Of a DNA stretch of 62,000 bases, positions 61,349 to 62,000 are shown piece by piece (the stretch's first letter is position 1; each line of letters starts with the position of its first letter). This DNA is from Symbiodinium natans (Eukaryota; Sar; Dinophyceae; Suessiales; Symbiodiniaceae), in assembly GCA_905221605.1 (NCBI GenBank), contig CAJNDS010002488.1, positions 132,900-194,899 on the forward strand, read 5' to 3'. Under the pieces are notes generated by a model. It was not told the DNA's origin and ran no database searches. It worked only from the letters and a program-made list of their open reading frames with translations. Both the position numbers and the translations under genes were made by a program.

Positions 61349-62000
61349 ACTGCAACCCGTACCCTGAACTAGACCCACCCTAAGACATCCCCCGCCCCGT
61401 CCAAACCCATAACATGAACCCCAAGAACCGCAAACGCCCAAAAAAACCATGCCCCCAAGCCGCAAAGCCCCCTAAACCCCATATCCCTAAACCCTAAACC
61501 CCATAACCCTAAACCCTAAACCCCATATCCCTAAACCCTAAACCCTCCAAAGACCCCGGCTCTCAGGAACCCGCAAAATCCGATCAACAAATTCGCCCCC
61601 CCCCCCCCCTCCCGGGGTGGTTTAGGGCTTCGGGTTAAGGGTTTCGGGTCACACAAAAACCCTGAAACCCCAAAACCCAAAACCCTAAACCTTCAGCCCT
61701 AAACCCTGAACCCTGAACCCTAACAAATGGTAAACAACAAAAACGAAACAACAGAAAAAAACAAAACACACACACACACACACACAAAAAAAAAATAAAA
61801 TAATCAATAAAAGTGCGCCTCGTCCTCCACCTCGCGCTGTGCCTCACGGCTCGCGCTTCCTGGGCTGATGTTTCTCGGCATTTCCATAGACTGCGGGCTT
61901 GCGGGTTTACGGTTTAGGGACTATAGGGTTTAGAGTTTAGGGTCTAGGGTTAGGGTTTAAGGTGTAGAGTTTAGGGTTTAGGACTCGGGTTAGGGTTTAG

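Larger units (their letters stand above)
60520..61893. other. Three small coding-like islands, strand unresolved
   Basis: 60520-60615 is open on minus (PICLEDKDEERELDRKLPPG) and on plus (RQFSVELALLVFILQAYGLY then stop). 61158-61195 reads AEDRGLLLTQTLK on plus, followed by a gtccta donor. 61893-61805 on minus reads PRNISPGSASREAQREVEDE, then AHFY and TGA. None can be assigned a function. Confidence 0.25.

Noticed and set aside
1-62000. Window as a chromosome end because of telomere repeats
   Set aside because: Both orientations occur throughout, separated by unique sequence and genes; neither end is a long uniform array.

Overview
This window looks like nuclear DNA of a dinoflagellate, most likely a Symbiodiniaceae coral symbiont. 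Three signs point there. (i) Telomere-type TTTAGGG/CCCTAAA repeats occur in both orientations across the whole 62 kb, inside gene regions and not at one end. (ii) Genes are cut into many small exons; several junctions fit best with GA-AG or GC-AG borders, known from dinoflagellates, besides GT-AG. (iii) Several protein families are ones I associate with Symbiodiniaceae: an N-terminal ubiquitin-like fold fused to RCC1-like repeats, and two large lineage-expanded families of unknown function. No rRNA, convincing tRNA, CRISPR or prokaryotic operon structure is visible.

Layout. 0.5-8 kb: exon islands mostly readable on the minus strand between telomere-like arrays. 9.3-11.3 kb: an AT-rich element with long inverted repeats. 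11.3-14.4 kb: microsatellites, a palindromic MITE and G-rich tandem units. 14.4-35 kb: plus-strand genes, including a gene with a triplicated exon pair (18.2-21.3 kb), a KGP-repeat protein (22.0-24.2 kb), a 174-codon ORF (25 kb), a Pro/Ala/Lys-rich repeat protein (26.6-28.0 kb), a nine-exon gene (28.3-31.2 kb) and a gene of about 13 exons that may be transposase-derived (31.9-34.9 kb). 36-57 kb: minus-strand genes, including three paralogues of the ubiquitin-like/RCC1 protein (41.9-43.6, 46.7-48.1, 54.5-56.0 kb) and many small exon candidates. From 58 kb the islands read mostly on plus. The strand blocks meet convergently near 35.3-36.3 kb and divergently near 8-14 and 57.5-58 kb, as in the unidirectional gene arrays of dinoflagellates.

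Most interesting: the first RCC1 paralogue is interrupted twice by about 115-bp elements with inverted ends and exact 4-bp target duplications. Removing each as an intron (one GT-AG, one GA-AG) restores the repeat protein in frame at the codon. These look like introners, DNA transposons that create introns on insertion. Related copies lie elsewhere in the window, one with its own 4-bp duplication. Around them are at least six other short inverted-repeat families.

Limits: exon islands shorter than about 40 codons are weakly supported one by one, because GC-rich unique DNA is often open in several frames; these carry low confidence. Exon borders marked approximate were chosen by eye from splice signals and frame.
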